Below are positions 9,259-17,991 of a stretch of DNA of 64,000 nucleotides, one piece after another (position 1 is the first letter of the stretch; every line of letters begins with the position of its first letter). Below the pieces are notes generated by a model. That model saw nothing but the letters and a program-made list of their open reading frames with translations. It was not told the DNA's origin and did no database searches. The stretch is from an alpha proteobacterium HIMB59. GTDB taxonomy: Bacteria; Pseudomonadota; Alphaproteobacteria; HIMB59. The stretch is from assembly GCA_000299115.1 (NCBI GenBank), contig CP003801.1:1240001-1304000 (forward strand), read 5' to 3'. A program made the translations under genes and the position numbers.

Positions 9259-9903
9259 TTGAAGTTAAAACTTTATACCAACTCCCATAGTGTCTCTTGT
9301 TCGAAAGTAGAGTTTGCTCTCGATTATAAATCGATTGAGTTAGATAAAGTAGAAGCAATTAATAACTATAGTGCTTTTTCTCCTACTGCCACCGTTCCAT
9401 GTTTGTCAATTGATGGATTAATGATTTCAGACTCAGGGGCAATTTTAGAGTTTCTCGAAGAGAAATATTCAGAACCATCTTTACTTTCAAATCAACCAAC
9501 TATTAATTCCAAAATTAGGTTTATGGCAAAATTAGTTGATGAAAAATTAGTAGGAAGTATTCGAAAGCTTTTTAGCCTTGTCAAAACTACCTCCCATCCC
9601 TCTGATGGACTGATGATTGAAAATATTTTCAAAGAAATCGAGTATCATCTTCAATTGATCAATAATATCAAGCAAGAGGATAAATATTTTGCAAACAATG
9701 CTATAAGTTTTGCAGATTGCAATACTCCAGCTTTTTTCTCAATGCTCAAGGAATTTGAAATACATTTTAATAAAGTGATCTTAAAACCGGATGGAATTAA
9801 GGTTTATGAAAAAACACTCGAGGATCATGAAAATCTCTCAAGAGAATATAAACGTTACGGATATGAAATTAGAACCTGGATTGCAAATAAACTTTTAGCA
9901 TGA
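9259..9903 (+). CDS. Glutathione S-transferase family protein
   Basis: 214 residues with a thioredoxin-like N-terminal half (KLKLYTNSHSVSCSKVEFAL), the cis-proline segment TATVPCLSIDG and the glutathione gamma-glutamyl contact DSGAILEFLEEKY near residues 52-64. An all-helical C-terminal half follows. The SxSCS N-terminal motif resembles zeta-class (maleylacetoacetate isomerase-like) GSTs, but assignment to a substrate is not justified. The start is a TTG with no obvious ribosome-binding site, chosen because the family N-terminus begins exactly there. It overlaps djlA by four bases (ATGA), indicating an operon. Confidence 0.78.
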   Translation: MKLKLYTNSHSVSCSKVEFALDYKSIELDKVEAINNYSAFSPTATVPCLSIDGLMISDSGAILEFLEEKYSEPSLLSNQPTINSKIRFMAKLVDEKLVGSIRKLFSLVKTTSHPSDGLMIENIFKEIEYHLQLINNIKQEDKYFANNAISFADCNTPAFFSMLKEFEIHFNKVILKPDGIKVYEKTLEDHENLSREYKRYGYEIRTWIANKLLA

Positions 9904-10631
9904 GTATCTGGGGGAAACTATTAGCTGGTACTTTTGGATTTGCTCTTGGAGGGCCTATTGGCGCTCTTTTAGGTGTTATTGCTGGCCACAGCGTTGATAA
10001 AATAAGAAGTCAATCTGGAACTTATCAAGATGGCATTCAATCAACTCAAGAGGTTATTACAGTTGGTGTTATTATTCTGGCAGCGAAACTTGCGAAAGCA
10101 GATGGACAAGTAACTGCGGATGAAGTTTCAGCATTTAAAGAAAAATTCCAAATTCCTCCAAACTTTCAAAGTGATGTTGGAAAGATTTTTAATGAAGCAA
10201 AAAAATCATCTGATGACTATCATCAATACGCTCAACAGCTTGGGATGATTTTTAGAAATCAAACTCAAGTCTTAGAGCAAATTATTAATCTCTTATTTTA
10301 TATTGCTGAAGCAGATGGAGAAATTAGCAAACCAGAAATTCAATTTATTGAAGGGTGTGCTAAATATTTTGGCTTACAAAGAAATCAATATGAAAGTATT
10401 CAATCTCTTTGGCTGGATAAACAAGTTAATCCCTATAAAATCCTAGGAGTTGAAAAAGAAGCCACTAATGAAGAAATTCGAAAAAAATGGATACAATTGA
10501 GTAAAGAACTACACCCTGATCAATTACGAGCTCAGGGTGTACCTCAAGAATTAATCATTAAATCTGAAGACAGACTATCCGAGATAAATCAAGCCTACGA
10601 TAAAATAAAAAGTTTGCGTAAGATCAATTAG
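9900..10631 (+). CDS. djlA: DjlA-like co-chaperone (TerB domain plus J domain)
   Basis: 243 residues. A glycine-rich N-terminal membrane segment ([20 protein letters not shown]) is followed by a TerB-type acidic helical domain with the repeated AxADGxV/I signature ([22 protein letters not shown]). A C-terminal J domain from about 177 contains the HPD tripeptide at 205-207, which stimulates DnaK ATPase. This is the standard DjlA layout: an inner-membrane co-chaperone facing the cytoplasm. It overlaps the GST start by four bases. Its TAG stop interlocks with the TAA stop of the convergent cold-shock gene (10628-10631). Confidence 0.9.
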   Translation: MSIWGKLLAGTFGFALGGPIGALLGVIAGHSVDKIRSQSGTYQDGIQSTQEVITVGVIILAAKLAKADGQVTADEVSAFKEKFQIPPNFQSDVGKIFNEAKKSSDDYHQYAQQLGMIFRNQTQVLEQIINLLFYIAEADGEISKPEIQFIEGCAKYFGLQRNQYESIQSLWLDKQVNPYKILGVEKEATNEEIRKKWIQLSKELHPDQLRAQGVPQELIIKSEDRLSEINQAYDKIKSLRKIN

Positions 10632-10831
10632 ATTTTTTTTAATTGATCTGCTTTGGATTTGCCTTTGTCTTCAACAACTTCAAATTCGACTTTATCACCT
10701 TCATCAAGGCGGTCTAATCCTGCTTGTTGAACAGCTGTAATGTGAACAAAGATATCTTTATCTTCACCATCAGGGGCAATAAAGCCATATCCTTTTTTTG
10801 GGTTAAACCATTTCACTGTTCCAGTAGTCAT
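10628..10831 (-). CDS. cspA: Cold-shock domain protein
   Basis: 67 residues forming a single cold-shock domain with both nucleic-acid-binding motifs: RNP1 KGYGFI at 13-18 and RNP2 DIFVHI at 26-31. The start [18 protein letters not shown] is nearly invariant in the family. Such proteins bind single-stranded RNA and DNA and melt mRNA structure. The ATG is preceded by AAGAAAGG, a reasonable ribosome-binding site. Its own promoter candidate lies just upstream, and it converges on djlA with a four-base overlap. Confidence 0.95.
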   Translation of the reverse strand: MTTGTVKWFNPKKGYGFIAPDGEDKDIFVHITAVQQAGLDRLDEGDKVEFEVVEDKGKSKADQLKKI

Positions 10832-10849
10832 TCGTATTACCTTTCTTAA

Positions 10850-10880
10850 ATAATAAGGTTAACCAGCATTAAATCGTCAA
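10850..10880 (-). promoter_or_regulatory. Candidate sigma-70 promoter of the cold-shock gene
   Basis: On the minus strand a TTGACG -35 element (10875-10880) is followed after 19 bases by TATTAT (10850-10855), some 19 bases upstream of the cold-shock start. The -35 match is good, but the spacing is two bases longer than ideal. Confidence 0.4.
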
Positions 10881-11005
10881 ACTAAGTTTTTTTTGGGGAA
10901 ACGAAATTTATTAATTCAATTATAATTAGCCTTAAATAGTACAGATAGAGTAGTATACATATTTTAATGAAAAACAATCTCAAATTAGCAAGGTAAATTA
11001 AAGGA

Positions 11006-11761
11006 ATGATAGGACTTAAAGATAAAAATGAGGGATTTTCATCAGTCTACAAAATATTAACCAACCAAAAGGTCTATAAAATCTATAATCAAGTAGCCTT
11101 TTCTAAATATTTCAGAGATAGTCTATCAAAATTCAAAAGGCTTTATGATGAATTATGTAAATTAAAATTAAGCGTTAAACATAAAGTTATTTCTAAAAGT
11201 ATTATTGAAATTGAGGAGCTAGAGTCCGATCAAAAGGTCACTATTAAAAAATTATTTAATAATGAAAGATTGTTAAAAAATTTTCTAAAACAAATTAAAA
11301 ATATAGGTAACGTAAAAAAAAATATTTCATCAAAAAAAATAATTCATGAAATTGAAAATTATACTAAGAATGACCCTCAACATCAGAAAATAAATAATAA
11401 AATAAATGAATTAAAAAAATATTTAGATGTTTATCTACAAAATAAAATTTGCCATGGAGATTTGCATTTAGAAAATATTTTCTTAAATAGAAATAAATTC
11501 TATTTTTTAGATTGGGATTATTATGTGCTGTCTTCCTCTGGATATGATTTGGCCATGTTTGCCTATTTAGAAAAATTAAATAAAAAACAAATAGAAAAGA
11601 TATCACTTTATTCAAAAGTATCTTTAGAGGAAATCCATCACTATCTACCTATCTGCCAACTTTTAGATTACTTATTTCTCTCATTGGACCATAAAAAAAA
11701 CGGCGAGAGAGCGAGAAAGTTAAAATTAAAAGTTGATAAATTTATTTTAAATAATCTTTAA
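11006..11761 (+). CDS. Small APH-fold kinase, possible thiamine kinase
   Basis: 251 residues with a divergent N-lobe and clear catalytic motifs: HGDLHLEN at 150-157 (Asp152, Asn157) and the metal site FLDWDYY at 168-173 (Asp169). These place it in the choline/thiamine/aminoglycoside kinase superfamily. It converges on thiQ, overlapping by 20 bases, and so sits beside a riboswitch-controlled thiamine transporter. Thiamine taken up by ThiBPQ must be phosphorylated to be used or trapped, so a ThiK-like role is attractive but is inference from position. The protein is lysine- and asparagine-rich like its neighbours. A ribosome-binding site (AAAGGA) is only two bases from the ATG, so the exact start is a little uncertain. 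Confidence 0.6.
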   Translation: MIGLKDKNEGFSSVYKILTNQKVYKIYNQVAFSKYFRDSLSKFKRLYDELCKLKLSVKHKVISKSIIEIEELESDQKVTIKKLFNNERLLKNFLKQIKNIGNVKKNISSKKIIHEIENYTKNDPQHQKINNKINELKKYLDVYLQNKICHGDLHLENIFLNRNKFYFLDWDYYVLSSSGYDLAMFAYLEKLNKKQIEKISLYSKVSLEEIHHYLPICQLLDYLFLSLDHKKNGERARKLKLKVDKFILNNL

Positions 11762-12437
11762 AAGATTTGTATTTAGATAATTCTTCAAAAGTTAAAACCT
11801 TATTTCCAATTATTCTACCTTTATGAAGGAAAATAAAAGAATTCGTAATTTTTTTTAATTCTTCAATTAAATGACTACTTATCAGAGTAAGCTGATTTGG
11901 AGTTTTTTTTGCCATTGACACAACATCTTTATAAAGATTATTTCTAAGACCAGGATCTAAAGAATTAAAAGGTTCATCAAGAAGTAATAAAGATTTTTTT
12001 CTTATTAAACATCGAGCAATCGAGACGCGTTGTTGCTCGCCTCCTGATAATAAATTTAGTTTGGTTTCCATATCAAGATTTATGGATAGTTTTTTTAATA
12101 TGTCTCTTACTATTCTAAAATTATCTGTTGTTTTTTTCATTTGGGGATCAATACCTAGAATTATATTTTCAAAAATAGATAGATGATCGAAAGTATTAAA
12201 ATTTTGAAATAAAATTGATAAATCTCTTTGAGAGGGTTCTAAATCATTTAAATTTGAGTCATTGTAAATAATTTTTCCAGATTGAGGCTCTATAAAACCT
12301 GCTATGAGATTTAGTAATGTAGATTTACCTGAGCCACTTCTTCCTACAACGCCCACAATGCCTGAATTTAAGATCTTAAAACTAAAATTCGTATTAAAAG
12401 AGTCAAATGAACAAGTAAGTTTATCTATTTTAAGCAT
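11742..12437 (-). CDS. thiQ: Thiamine ABC transporter ATP-binding protein
   Basis: 231 residues with Walker A GRSGSGKST at 32-40, the Q-loop FQN near 78, the signature LSGGEQQ at 130-136 and Walker B LLLLDEP ending at 156. Its length fits ThiQ, which lacks the extra C-terminal regulatory domain of MalK-like ATPases. It is the third gene after a TPP riboswitch and thiB-thiP, overlapping thiP by eight bases. It would energise import of thiamine or TPP across the inner membrane. It overlaps the convergent kinase gene by 20 bases. Confidence 0.9.
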   Translation of the reverse strand: MLKIDKLTCSFDSFNTNFSFKILNSGIVGVVGRSGSGKSTLLNLIAGFIEPQSGKIIYNDSNLNDLEPSQRDLSILFQNFNTFDHLSIFENIILGIDPQMKKTTDNFRIVRDILKKLSINLDMETKLNLLSGGEQQRVSIARCLIRKKSLLLLDEPFNSLDPGLRNNLYKDVVSMAKKTPNQLTLISSHLIEELKKITNSFIFLHKGRIIGNKVLTFEELSKYKSFKDYLK

Positions 12438-13998
12438 TTCTATTCAGGAACCTACTTGGTAAATACATAATAAAAAAAAGTGAAATTATAAATAACGATA
12501 ATATAAAAAATGCATCATCATATTTGTAATTATTATAAAGCTGAGAGATAAATAATGGGATGGTTCTAAAAGAACTATCATTGAAAATAGTAATTGAAGT
12601 TAAATCACCTAAGCTTAGTACAAAAACAGCTGAAATAATTAAGACTAATTCGTTTTTAATTTTTGGGATGTCGATTTTTATTAATCTTATTAAAGGTGAG
12701 ATTTTGAGTATCAAACATTGTTTAGACTCATGAAAATAATTTTCTATGAATTTACTTGATAAAAAAACAAAAACTATGGGAGTAATAAAAAAACCATTGA
12801 TTATAGAAACAATGAAAAAATTAGAAAAAATAAAATTTAAATTAAAATTTAAATAAAAAATAATTGAAGACAGTGTGAGAGAGGGAATGAAAAGAAGGAT
12901 CGTAATCGAGAGAAATATAAATTTTTGCAAATTACTATTTTTTTCTAAAAAAGATCTATAAGTAAATAAAGCTGAAAGTGATAAAATTATAGATAATAAA
13001 ACAGAAAAAGTTGAAATCATTAAACTATTAAAAATACTATTTAGAAAACCTATTGATAAAATTGATTGAGCATTAAAGTTAAAAAGACCTTTTATCAAAA
13101 TTAGAAAAGGTATTAAAAAATAAAATACAATCACATAAAAACCTATTGAAATTAAGGTGTTTTTTGGAAACTTTATGATGGATGATTTATTAAAATTGAA
13201 TGATTGATCATAATTTTGATTAAACATGATCAAACTTGATAAAAATAACATCAGAATTAATTGAATTATACCAAGAGTTATTCCTGAATGCAGATCGGCA
13301 TTAAAAATAATTGATTGATAAATTGAAAGTTCAATCGTCACCAAATTTGGTGATCCTGAGAGTAAATACAATATCGTGAAATTACTTGCGCAGAAAATTA
13401 ATGTTAAAATAATAATAGACCTATATCCTTGAAATAAATACCCTCTAATTTGCAACCTTACTGCAGTCCAAAAGGTAATATTATTGGACTTTAGAACTTT
13501 TATATAATTGTCCGGAAGATTAACTAATTTTCGAAAAAAGAAATTAGCATTAAAGGCTATATTAAAATATGAAGTGACATAAATAATTCCAGCAAATGAG
13601 AAAATTTTAAAATCATAATTTAAAGAAAATAGATTTAAAAATTTGCTTAAAACACCATTGGAGCTATAAAAAAAGATAACTCCAAAGGAAACAAAAATGA
13701 CCGGTAAAATAAAACAAAAATTCAAAAAAGCAGAGATCAATCTTTGATTTTTCCCTGAAAGATACAAAATTAAACCAAAAATAAATCCCAAAATGGAAGA
13801 AAAAAATGTAGCAGTAGTAGCTTGAAAGAAAGTAAAAAATATTGCGTTTGAATAATTTAAAAAATTAAAAATATAGCTATCTGTTGCTGTAAGAAAAAAT
13901 GAAATTCCAGTTACAAATATGAATAAAAGAATGAATAAATATAAATAATATGGAAGCCTTATGAAGAAGGCTCCCATAAAATTAATAGATTTACTCAC
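12430..13998 (-). CDS. thiP: Thiamine ABC transporter permease
   Basis: 522 residues, very hydrophobic, with about a dozen predicted membrane helices arranged as two fused permease modules, the known ThiP architecture. EAA-like loops can be recognised near residues 170-195 (VLKSNNITFWTAVRLQIRG) and 430-455. It overlaps thiB by eight bases at its 5' end and thiQ by eight at its 3' end. Identification rests on gene order behind a TPP riboswitch as well as on the double-module architecture. The sequence itself is strongly AT-driven (rich in Phe, Ile, Leu, Asn). Confidence 0.87.
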   Translation of the reverse strand: MSKSINFMGAFFIRLPYYLYLFILLFIFVTGISFFLTATDSYIFNFLNYSNAIFFTFFQATTATFFSSILGFIFGLILYLSGKNQRLISAFLNFCFILPVIFVSFGVIFFYSSNGVLSKFLNLFSLNYDFKIFSFAGIIYVTSYFNIAFNANFFFRKLVNLPDNYIKVLKSNNITFWTAVRLQIRGYLFQGYRSIIILTLIFCASNFTILYLLSGSPNLVTIELSIYQSIIFNADLHSGITLGIIQLILMLFLSSLIMFNQNYDQSFNFNKSSIIKFPKNTLISIGFYVIVFYFLIPFLILIKGLFNFNAQSILSIGFLNSIFNSLMISTFSVLLSIILSLSALFTYRSFLEKNSNLQKFIFLSITILLFIPSLTLSSIIFYLNFNLNFIFSNFFIVSIINGFFITPIVFVFLSSKFIENYFHESKQCLILKISPLIRLIKIDIPKIKNELVLIISAVFVLSLGDLTSITIFNDSSFRTIPLFISQLYNNYKYDDAFFILSLFIISLFFIMYLPSRFLNRNA

Positions 13999-14965
13999 CT
14001 AGTGAAGCTTCCCAATTGGAAATCCATTTTTCCTTTTGAGCAAGAGATGGAAAAACCTGATCTAATGACTTTGGTTTTGGTGCTGCACTATAAAATTCAC
14101 TCTGCGAATTTTGAAGATCAATTACTGGATACATCCAGTTACCTTGTGGAATGTGTTTTTGGAAGTCTTCGGATAAAGAAAATTCTAAAAAGTTTCTTGC
14201 CAATTCTATGTTAGATGCATTTTTCAAAATACCCATTACTTCAATTTGAATAGCATGCCCTTCCATCATATCCAAAGATTGATAATTTGAATTTCCTTCT
14301 ATTAATGAGTGATAAGCGGGGGAAGTTGTATAACTCAGAACAATGTCGCTTTCTCCCTCTAAAAATAATCCATATCCGTCAGACCAACTTTTTGAGGTAA
14401 TAACAATTTGATCTTGTAAATTTTTCCAAAATTCAACTGCATCCTCTTGATAAACTTGATCTATCCATTTAGCTAATCCCAAACCTGGTGTGGAGTATCT
14501 GGGATCCATTATTATAACAGAAATATCATTTCTTGAGGCAAGTTCCTCAAAAGATTGAGGTGGCATGGAAAGTTTTGTTTGATCGTAAATAAAACTGAAG
14601 TATCCATAATCAAATGGTGTAAAAAATTTATTTTTCCAATTTAAATCTAAATTAAATTCTTCTATTTGATGTTCTATAAATAAATCATTTTCTTCAGCCT
14701 CATTGATCAAAGAGTCATCTAGACCTAGAAGAACATCAAAGCCTTCATTATTTTTGGTAAGCTTAACTCTCGATAAAAGAGCCCCTGAAGAGTCTGCTGT
14801 ATTCCAAATTAAGTCACAATTACAAATAGACTCAAATTCTTTTTCAATATTAGGTCCAGGACCCCAATCAGAATTAAATGATCCATAGGTAAGTACTTTT
14901 AATTCTTCTTTAGCAAAAACTTGAAGAGGAAATAAAAGTAAAATAATCAATAATTTTAAGTTCAT
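13991..14965 (-). CDS. thiB: Periplasmic thiamine-binding protein
   Basis: 324 residues starting MNLKLLIILLLFPLQVFA, a signal peptide with an AxA-like cleavage site. It continues EELKVLTYGSFNSDWGPGP as in ThiB/TbpA, with further family segments FDVLLGLDDSL and DPRYSTPGLGLAKW. I place the start at 14965 because AAAGGA lies seven bases before that ATG and the signal peptide begins there. The frame is open 18 codons further upstream, into the riboswitch expression platform. It is the first gene of thiBPQ, controlled by the TPP riboswitch immediately upstream. Confidence 0.92.
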   Translation of the reverse strand: MNLKLLIILLLFPLQVFAKEELKVLTYGSFNSDWGPGPNIEKEFESICNCDLIWNTADSSGALLSRVKLTKNNEGFDVLLGLDDSLINEAEENDLFIEHQIEEFNLDLNWKNKFFTPFDYGYFSFIYDQTKLSMPPQSFEELASRNDISVIIMDPRYSTPGLGLAKWIDQVYQEDAVEFWKNLQDQIVITSKSWSDGYGLFLEGESDIVLSYTTSPAYHSLIEGNSNYQSLDMMEGHAIQIEVMGILKNASNIELARNFLEFSLSEDFQKHIPQGNWMYPVIDLQNSQSEFYSAAPKPKSLDQVFPSLAQKEKWISNWEASLGE

Positions 14966-15015
14966 CGTTAATCCTTTCATTAACAAGGAACCAAGATTGC
15001 GCATTGGTAGGGAAA

Positions 15016-15099
15016 TCAACTTCCTACGCCGGCATTATCCGGTTCAGGTTCTAGGGTTAAGGAAATCCTCTCTCAGCTTTATCAAAAGCACCCCTGTTA
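15016..15099 (-). promoter_or_regulatory. TPP riboswitch (THI element)
   Basis: Read on the minus strand, the conserved THI-box blocks occur in order: CAGGGGTGC, then GCTGAGAGAGG, then ACCTGAACCGGATAATGCCG, then GCGTAGGAAG. The closing helix P1 can form between AAC near 15097 and GTT near 15018. The GCUUUUGAUAAAGC segment forms the small P3-like stem. It lies about 50 bases upstream of the thiB start, so TPP binding would switch off thiBPQ expression. The platform (15015 to 14966) has no obvious U-tract terminator, which favours control of translation initiation; that is inference. Confidence 0.95.
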
Positions 15100-15177
15100 C
15101 AAAGATCATAACAAGAAGCTTTGTTTATTTAAAGACATATATTTACTTATTAAAAAATATTGTTAATTTGAGTGACC

Positions 15178-16668
15178 ATGAAGACGATTAGTAATTTTTT
15201 TGACGGAAAGCTCATTACAAGTGAGTCCACAGACAAAATTCCTTTGTACAAGCCTACTACTGGGGAAGAATATGCTCAAATACCCGTAACTACTGATAAA
15301 GAATTTAAATTAATTATTGATAAAATGAAAAATGCCCAAATCTCATGGGCCAATACTCCAGTTACCAAAAGAAGTGCAATTTTGTTTAAATTTAAAAGTT
15401 TAATTGAAAAAAACTTTGATGAAATTGCTCGCATCATCTCTGAAGAACACGGAAAAGTATTCTCAGATGCCAAAGGTTCTCTTCAAAGGGGATTAGAGGT
15501 TGTTGATTTTGCTTGTGGGATACCGCATCTTTTAAAGGGAAATCATTCTATAAATGTAGGAACAAATGTTGATTTATTCGATATAAAACAACCGTTAGGA
15601 ATTTGCGCAGGGATTACTCCTTTCAATTTTCCAGCAATGGTTCCAATGTGGATGTTTCCAATGGCTATTGCATGTGGGAATGTTTTTATACTCAAGCCCT
15701 CGGAAAAAGTTCCACAATGCTCTTTAAAATTAGGAGAATTATTGCACGAAGCAGGTTTACCTGAAAATGTTCTCACTATAGTAAATGGAGACAAAAGAGT
15801 TGTAGATAATATCTTACATTCTCCTGATATAGCATCTGTTAGTTTTGTAGGCTCTACTCCTGTAGCAAAATACATATATACAGAGTGTGCAAAGTACAAT
15901 AAACGCGTACAAGCTTTAGGTGGTGCTAAAAATCATATGTTAATTATGGAAGATGCAAACTTAGAGGATGCTGTAAATGGTTTAATTGGTGCTGCTTTTG
16001 GATCAGCTGGAGAAAGATGTATGGCTACTTCTGTCGCTCTTCCTATAGGTAAAATTCAAAAACCATTCATGGAACTTTTAAAAGAAAAAGCATCTCAAAT
16101 TAAAGTTGGTGAGTCTCTGGATCCCCAAAGTGAAATGGGACCTTTAATTACCAAAGAACATCAACAAAAAGTTTTAAATTATATTGAAAAAGGAATTTCT
16201 GAGGGCGCTACTCTTGAAATGGATGGACGAAACTTAAATCTACAGGGTTTTGAAAAAGGTAATTTTGTTGGCCCAACAATTTTTAATAATGTTTCAACTG
16301 ATATGACGATTTATAAAGAAGAAATTTTTGGTCCTGTTTTATCCGTTGTCAATTTAGATAATTTTGATGATGCATTAAAAATTATAAATAATCATGAATT
16401 TGGAAATGGTACTTCTATTTATACTTCTAATGGTACTTTTGCTCGAAACTTTATGAAAGATGTCCAAATTGGCATGGTTGGTATTAATATCCCTATTCCT
16501 GTTCCCTTGTCTTTTTATAGTTTTGGAGGTTGGAAAGGGTCAATTTTTGGAGGTCATGGCATGCATGGAGAAGAAGGAATTAATTTTTACACAAAAAGAA
16601 AAACAATTACCTCAAGATGGCCAGAAGATGTCGCAGGGGCTTCTCTAAACATGCCAACTGTGAAATAA
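15178..16668 (+). CDS. mmsA: Methylmalonate-semialdehyde dehydrogenase (CoA-acylating)
   Basis: About 496 residues of the aldehyde dehydrogenase superfamily. The nucleophile lies in SAGERCMA (Cys281). The segment GGAKNHM replaces the usual glutamate general base, as is typical of MmsA. PLGICAGITPFNFPAMVPMWMFP is the family's NAD-site signature. MmsA converts methylmalonate or malonate semialdehyde plus CoA to propionyl- or acetyl-CoA in valine, inositol and beta-alanine catabolism. I prefer ATG 15178, preceded by GAG at a suitable distance; a GTG two codons earlier is possible. It diverges from the thiB riboswitch. The small zeta-subunit gene follows eight bases later. Confidence 0.92.
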   Translation: MKTISNFFDGKLITSESTDKIPLYKPTTGEEYAQIPVTTDKEFKLIIDKMKNAQISWANTPVTKRSAILFKFKSLIEKNFDEIARIISEEHGKVFSDAKGSLQRGLEVVDFACGIPHLLKGNHSINVGTNVDLFDIKQPLGICAGITPFNFPAMVPMWMFPMAIACGNVFILKPSEKVPQCSLKLGELLHEAGLPENVLTIVNGDKRVVDNILHSPDIASVSFVGSTPVAKYIYTECAKYNKRVQALGGAKNHMLIMEDANLEDAVNGLIGAAFGSAGERCMATSVALPIGKIQKPFMELLKEKASQIKVGESLDPQSEMGPLITKEHQQKVLNYIEKGISEGATLEMDGRNLNLQGFEKGNFVGPTIFNNVSTDMTIYKEEIFGPVLSVVNLDNFDDALKIINNHEFGNGTSIYTSNGTFARNFMKDVQIGMVGINIPIPVPLSFYSFGGWKGSIFGGHGMHGEEGINFYTKRKTITSRWPEDVAGASLNMPTVK

Positions 16669-16675
16669 TCACATC

Positions 16676-16957
16676 ATGGATAAATTTAAAGATAGAGAAA
16701 GAGCTTTCGAAGCTGAACAAAGTCATAAAGAACAATCAGAGTTTGATAAAAGAAACTCAAGAAATAAAGTTTTTGCTGAGTTTATTCTTGACCATATCGG
16801 TCAGCAAGGAAATCAAGAGTTACTAAAAGAAATAGTTCTCTCAGACCTTGAAGAACCAGGTGACGAGGATATTATCAGAAAGTCTCTTGATGTTATCTCT
16901 CAACATAACGGTTCACTAACAAGAGAAGATCTTCTAAAAAAATTATCTGAAATATAG
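16676..16957 (+). CDS. F1-ATPase inhibitor zeta subunit (DUF1476)
   Basis: 93 residues beginning MDKFKDRERAFEAEQSHKEQ, the inhibitory N-terminal helix motif of the alphaproteobacterial zeta subunit first described in Paracoccus denitrificans. The conserved EEPGDEDIIRKSL segment at about residues 60-72 belongs to its four-helix C-terminal bundle. The family blocks ATP hydrolysis by F1F0-ATP synthase in the wrong direction. It is virtually restricted to Alphaproteobacteria, which helps to place this genome. It lies just after mmsA in the same direction, away from any ATP synthase genes, which is usual for this family. Confidence 0.85.
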   Translation: MDKFKDRERAFEAEQSHKEQSEFDKRNSRNKVFAEFILDHIGQQGNQELLKEIVLSDLEEPGDEDIIRKSLDVISQHNGSLTREDLLKKLSEI

Positions 16958-16965
16958 ATAGCTAA

Positions 16966-17406
16966 TTACCAGCTACCTGTATTTTCCATACTTGACCAAG
17001 GTTCTTGTGGTTCAAGACTATCGCCCTTTTGAAGCAATTCAATTGAGATGCCGTCAGGTGATTTTATAAAAGCCATGTGTCCATCCCTGGGTGGGCGGTT
17101 GATAACTACACCATTATCTTGAAGTTTCTGGCAAATTTCATAAATATTGTCGACTCTAAATGCAAGATGGCCAAAGTTTCTGCCGCCAGTATATTCCTCT
17201 TTATCCCAATTATAGGTAAGTTCAATTAAAGGTTTTCTATTTTGTTCGGCAAGATTTTTATCTTCGGGGGCGCACAAAAAAATAAGTGTAAACCTACCCT
17301 TTTCATAATCTTTTCTAGAAAATTCAATCAGTCCCAATTTATTGCAATAGAAATCTAGAGAAGCATCAACATCACTTACTCTGATCATTGTGTGTAAAAA
17401 TTCCAT
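16966..17406 (-). CDS. gloA: Lactoylglutathione lyase (glyoxalase I)
   Basis: 146 residues, a standard single-module glyoxalase I. The four metal ligands known from the family are visible as His5 (FLHTMIRV), Glu62 (LIELTYNW), His80 (NFGHLAFRV) and Glu123 (GISIELLQK). The [17 protein letters not shown] stretch is a family hallmark. It isomerises the hemithioacetal of methylglyoxal and glutathione to lactoylglutathione. It converges on the zeta-subunit gene with a gap of only eight bases. Confidence 0.92.
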   Translation of the reverse strand: MEFLHTMIRVSDVDASLDFYCNKLGLIEFSRKDYEKGRFTLIFLCAPEDKNLAEQNRKPLIELTYNWDKEEYTGGRNFGHLAFRVDNIYEICQKLQDNGVVINRPPRDGHMAFIKSPDGISIELLQKGDSLEPQEPWSSMENTGSW

Positions 17407-17484
17407 AAGAATTAATTATCAAAAAATCAAAAGAATGTCTAATTGCAACTATTAATAAGAAAATTTTAAATATAAATTAAAGTT

Positions 17485-17991
17485 ATGTCAGACCATTCCA
17501 AAATGAATAAAGATGAACAGTTCCTTCTTAAAATTGTTCAGCCTTCACTTTTAGGTTTCATGGATGGATCTATTTCTACATTAGCCCCTGTATTTGGTTT
17601 TGCAGTATCAGGGGATGCCAAAACAGCCTTTATGGCAGGAACTTTAGTTTCTGTAGGAGCTGGTATAAGCATGGGTCAAGCTGAAGCGATAAGTGATGAC
17701 GGTAAATTAACTGGTAGGGGTTCACCTGTTATAAGAGGCATTATTACTGGTGTGGCCACCTTTATTGGTGGCATGTTGCATACGCTTCCATTTTTAATTG
17801 ACGATATATCACTTGCAAAAGATCTAGCTATTATAATCACAATTTTTGAACTCGCCCTGATAGCTATAATCAAATGGAAATATATGAAAAGCAAACTTTT
17901 AACAAGCTTTTGGCAAGTATATTTAGGCGGAGGTCTTGTAATTTTTGCAGGAATATTTTTAGAAAGAATTATTTCCAGGTTTTTAAATTAA
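17485..17991 (+). CDS. VIT/CCC1-like membrane protein
   Basis: 168 residues with about four to five membrane helices. The N-terminal segment LGFMDGSISTLAPVFGFAVSG and the second-helix segment AGISMGQAEAISDDG resemble the DGxxxxxALVAG and AGAISMALGEYLS signatures of VIT1/CCC1 iron and manganese transporters. It is shorter than canonical VIT members (about 230 residues), so transport of Fe or Mn is only a family-level suggestion. It stands alone between two minus-strand genes. Its stop codon is shared in the palindrome TTAA with the convergent exporter gene. Confidence 0.6.
   Translation: MSDHSKMNKDEQFLLKIVQPSLLGFMDGSISTLAPVFGFAVSGDAKTAFMAGTLVSVGAGISMGQAEAISDDGKLTGRGSPVIRGIITGVATFIGGMLHTLPFLIDDISLAKDLAIIITIFELALIAIIKWKYMKSKLLTSFWQVYLGGGLVIFAGIFLERIISRFLN

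Noticed and set aside
15543-15899. Minus-strand open frame of 118 codons inside mmsA
   Set aside because: It lies antisense to a conserved dehydrogenase core and has no recognisable domain or start signal.
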